Positions 63,705 to 64,000 of a stretch of 64,000 bases of DNA are shown one piece after another. The stretch comes from Marinobacterium lutimaris (GTDB lineage Bacteria; Pseudomonadota; Gammaproteobacteria; Pseudomonadales; Balneatricaceae), in assembly GCF_900108065.1 (NCBI RefSeq), contig NZ_FNVQ01000008.1, positions 1 through 64,000 of the forward strand, in the 5' to 3' direction. Position numbers and translations under genes: made by a program. The first letter of the stretch is position 1; every line of letters begins with the position of its first letter. Below the pieces are notes generated by a model, which did not search any database, was not told the DNA's origin, and worked only from the letters and a program-made list of their open reading frames with translations.

Positions 63705-64000
63705 TCAACGCACGCTGGCGATATATTTCGACAGATGTGCCATCTTGTCCGTATCGTCATCCACGAACTGCACCCTGACATCAACATAGGGTGTATTCTG
63801 GCGCGGTTCCACTGCCTGCATCGACAGTACAAAACCGTTGATACGTGCGACCGAATCGCCGGAGAGTTGTTCAATATCGACCACTACCTGATCAAGCAAC
63901 ACAGGGAAGCGCCCTTCGTTCTTGATCACCACGCGCACTTCGCGCAGGTTCAGGTCCCGAATCGCGCACTTGAAGGTGTAATCGGAGCAGCGCAGCTGGG
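63705..64000 (-). CDS. Partial gene at the right edge, exported beta-rich protein
   Basis: The 3' part of a gene that starts beyond the window. The open frame continues to base 64000 without a stop, and includes two Cys (RCSDYTFKC). The visible 97 residues form alternating beta-strand patterns (VRVVIKNEGRFPVLLDQVVVDI, then YVDVRVQFVDD), as in immunoglobulin-like or FxLYD domains. The internal GTG at 63938 is unlikely to be the start, because the reading frame upstream looks equally coding. Function unknown. Confidence 0.6.
   Translation of the reverse strand, partial: QLRCSDYTFKCAIRDLNLREVRVVIKNEGRFPVLLDQVVVDIEQLSGDSVARINGFVLSMQAVEPRQNTPYVDVRVQFVDDDTDKMAHLSKYIASVR

Overview
The window looks like chromosomal DNA of a GC-rich (roughly 55-60% by eye) aerobic gammaproteobacterium, probably a marine relative of Marinobacterium or other Oceanospirillaceae. 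That placement is an inference from gene content and from the Pseudomonas-like order of the cytochrome oxidase genes. It was not tested against a database.

Layout. At 1-202 a stable-RNA type promoter fires off the left edge, next to a terminator for a Yip1-family membrane protein. At 0.2-9.6 kb lies an aa3-type cytochrome c oxidase operon on the minus strand (ctaC with a fused cytochrome c, ctaD, ctaG, ctaE, SURF1, SCO-like protein, ctaA/COX15, cyoE), with an opposite-strand DUF2909 gene and several small proteins. At 9.8-12.7 kb are msrQ-msrP (periplasmic methionine sulfoxide repair) and a GhrA-like reductase. At 12.7-28.2 kb is an amine or amino-acid utilisation island: a minus-strand unit of degenerate HAD protein, AsnC regulator, GNAT and gabD; a LysR regulator divergent from a Pot-type polyamine ABC operon that includes a HAD hydrolase and a DAO-family oxidoreductase; then an XRE-cupin regulator divergent from an amino-acid type ABC operon that ends in a second DAO-family oxidoreductase. 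A coherent reading is uptake, oxidation and final conversion of succinate semialdehyde by GabD. At 28.2-32.2 kb are pssA, a patatin, a protoglobin and a Tat-exported dienelactone hydrolase.

At 32.3-38.8 kb is a cyanate-type module: a PAS-PAS sigma-54 activator divergent from a CmpA/NrtA-type ABC importer, cyanase and a DUF1348 protein. The intergenic region holds a consensus -24/-12 promoter and a 12-bp inverted-repeat pair that probably binds the activator. A GH3 lipoprotein follows.

At 41.3-56.8 kb is a nicotinate catabolic locus: SSS symporter plus small partner, nicX-nicA-nicB-like (minus), nicC-nicD-nicE-nicF (plus), a MarR regulator (nicR-like) and a separate molybdopterin subunit. A palindrome close to ATAGTGTATACACTAT recurs in front of these units, which defines a likely NicR regulon that includes the symporter. 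The nicotinate dehydrogenase is unusual. The gene linked to nicA has lost the N-terminal molybdopterin segment and the catalytic glutamate but keeps three haem c motifs. A second gene 6 kb away carries the intact molybdopterin domain without haems. Inside this locus sits a 450-residue TIR-SIR2 fusion, a protein with two predicted NAD-consuming domains and probably a phage-defence effector.

At 56.9-64.0 kb are ilvIH, a chemoreceptor, a small conserved-looking protein, rlmJ, a lipoprotein and the 3' part of a gene that runs off the right edge. I saw no tRNA or rRNA gene body, CRISPR array, insertion sequence or clear prophage.
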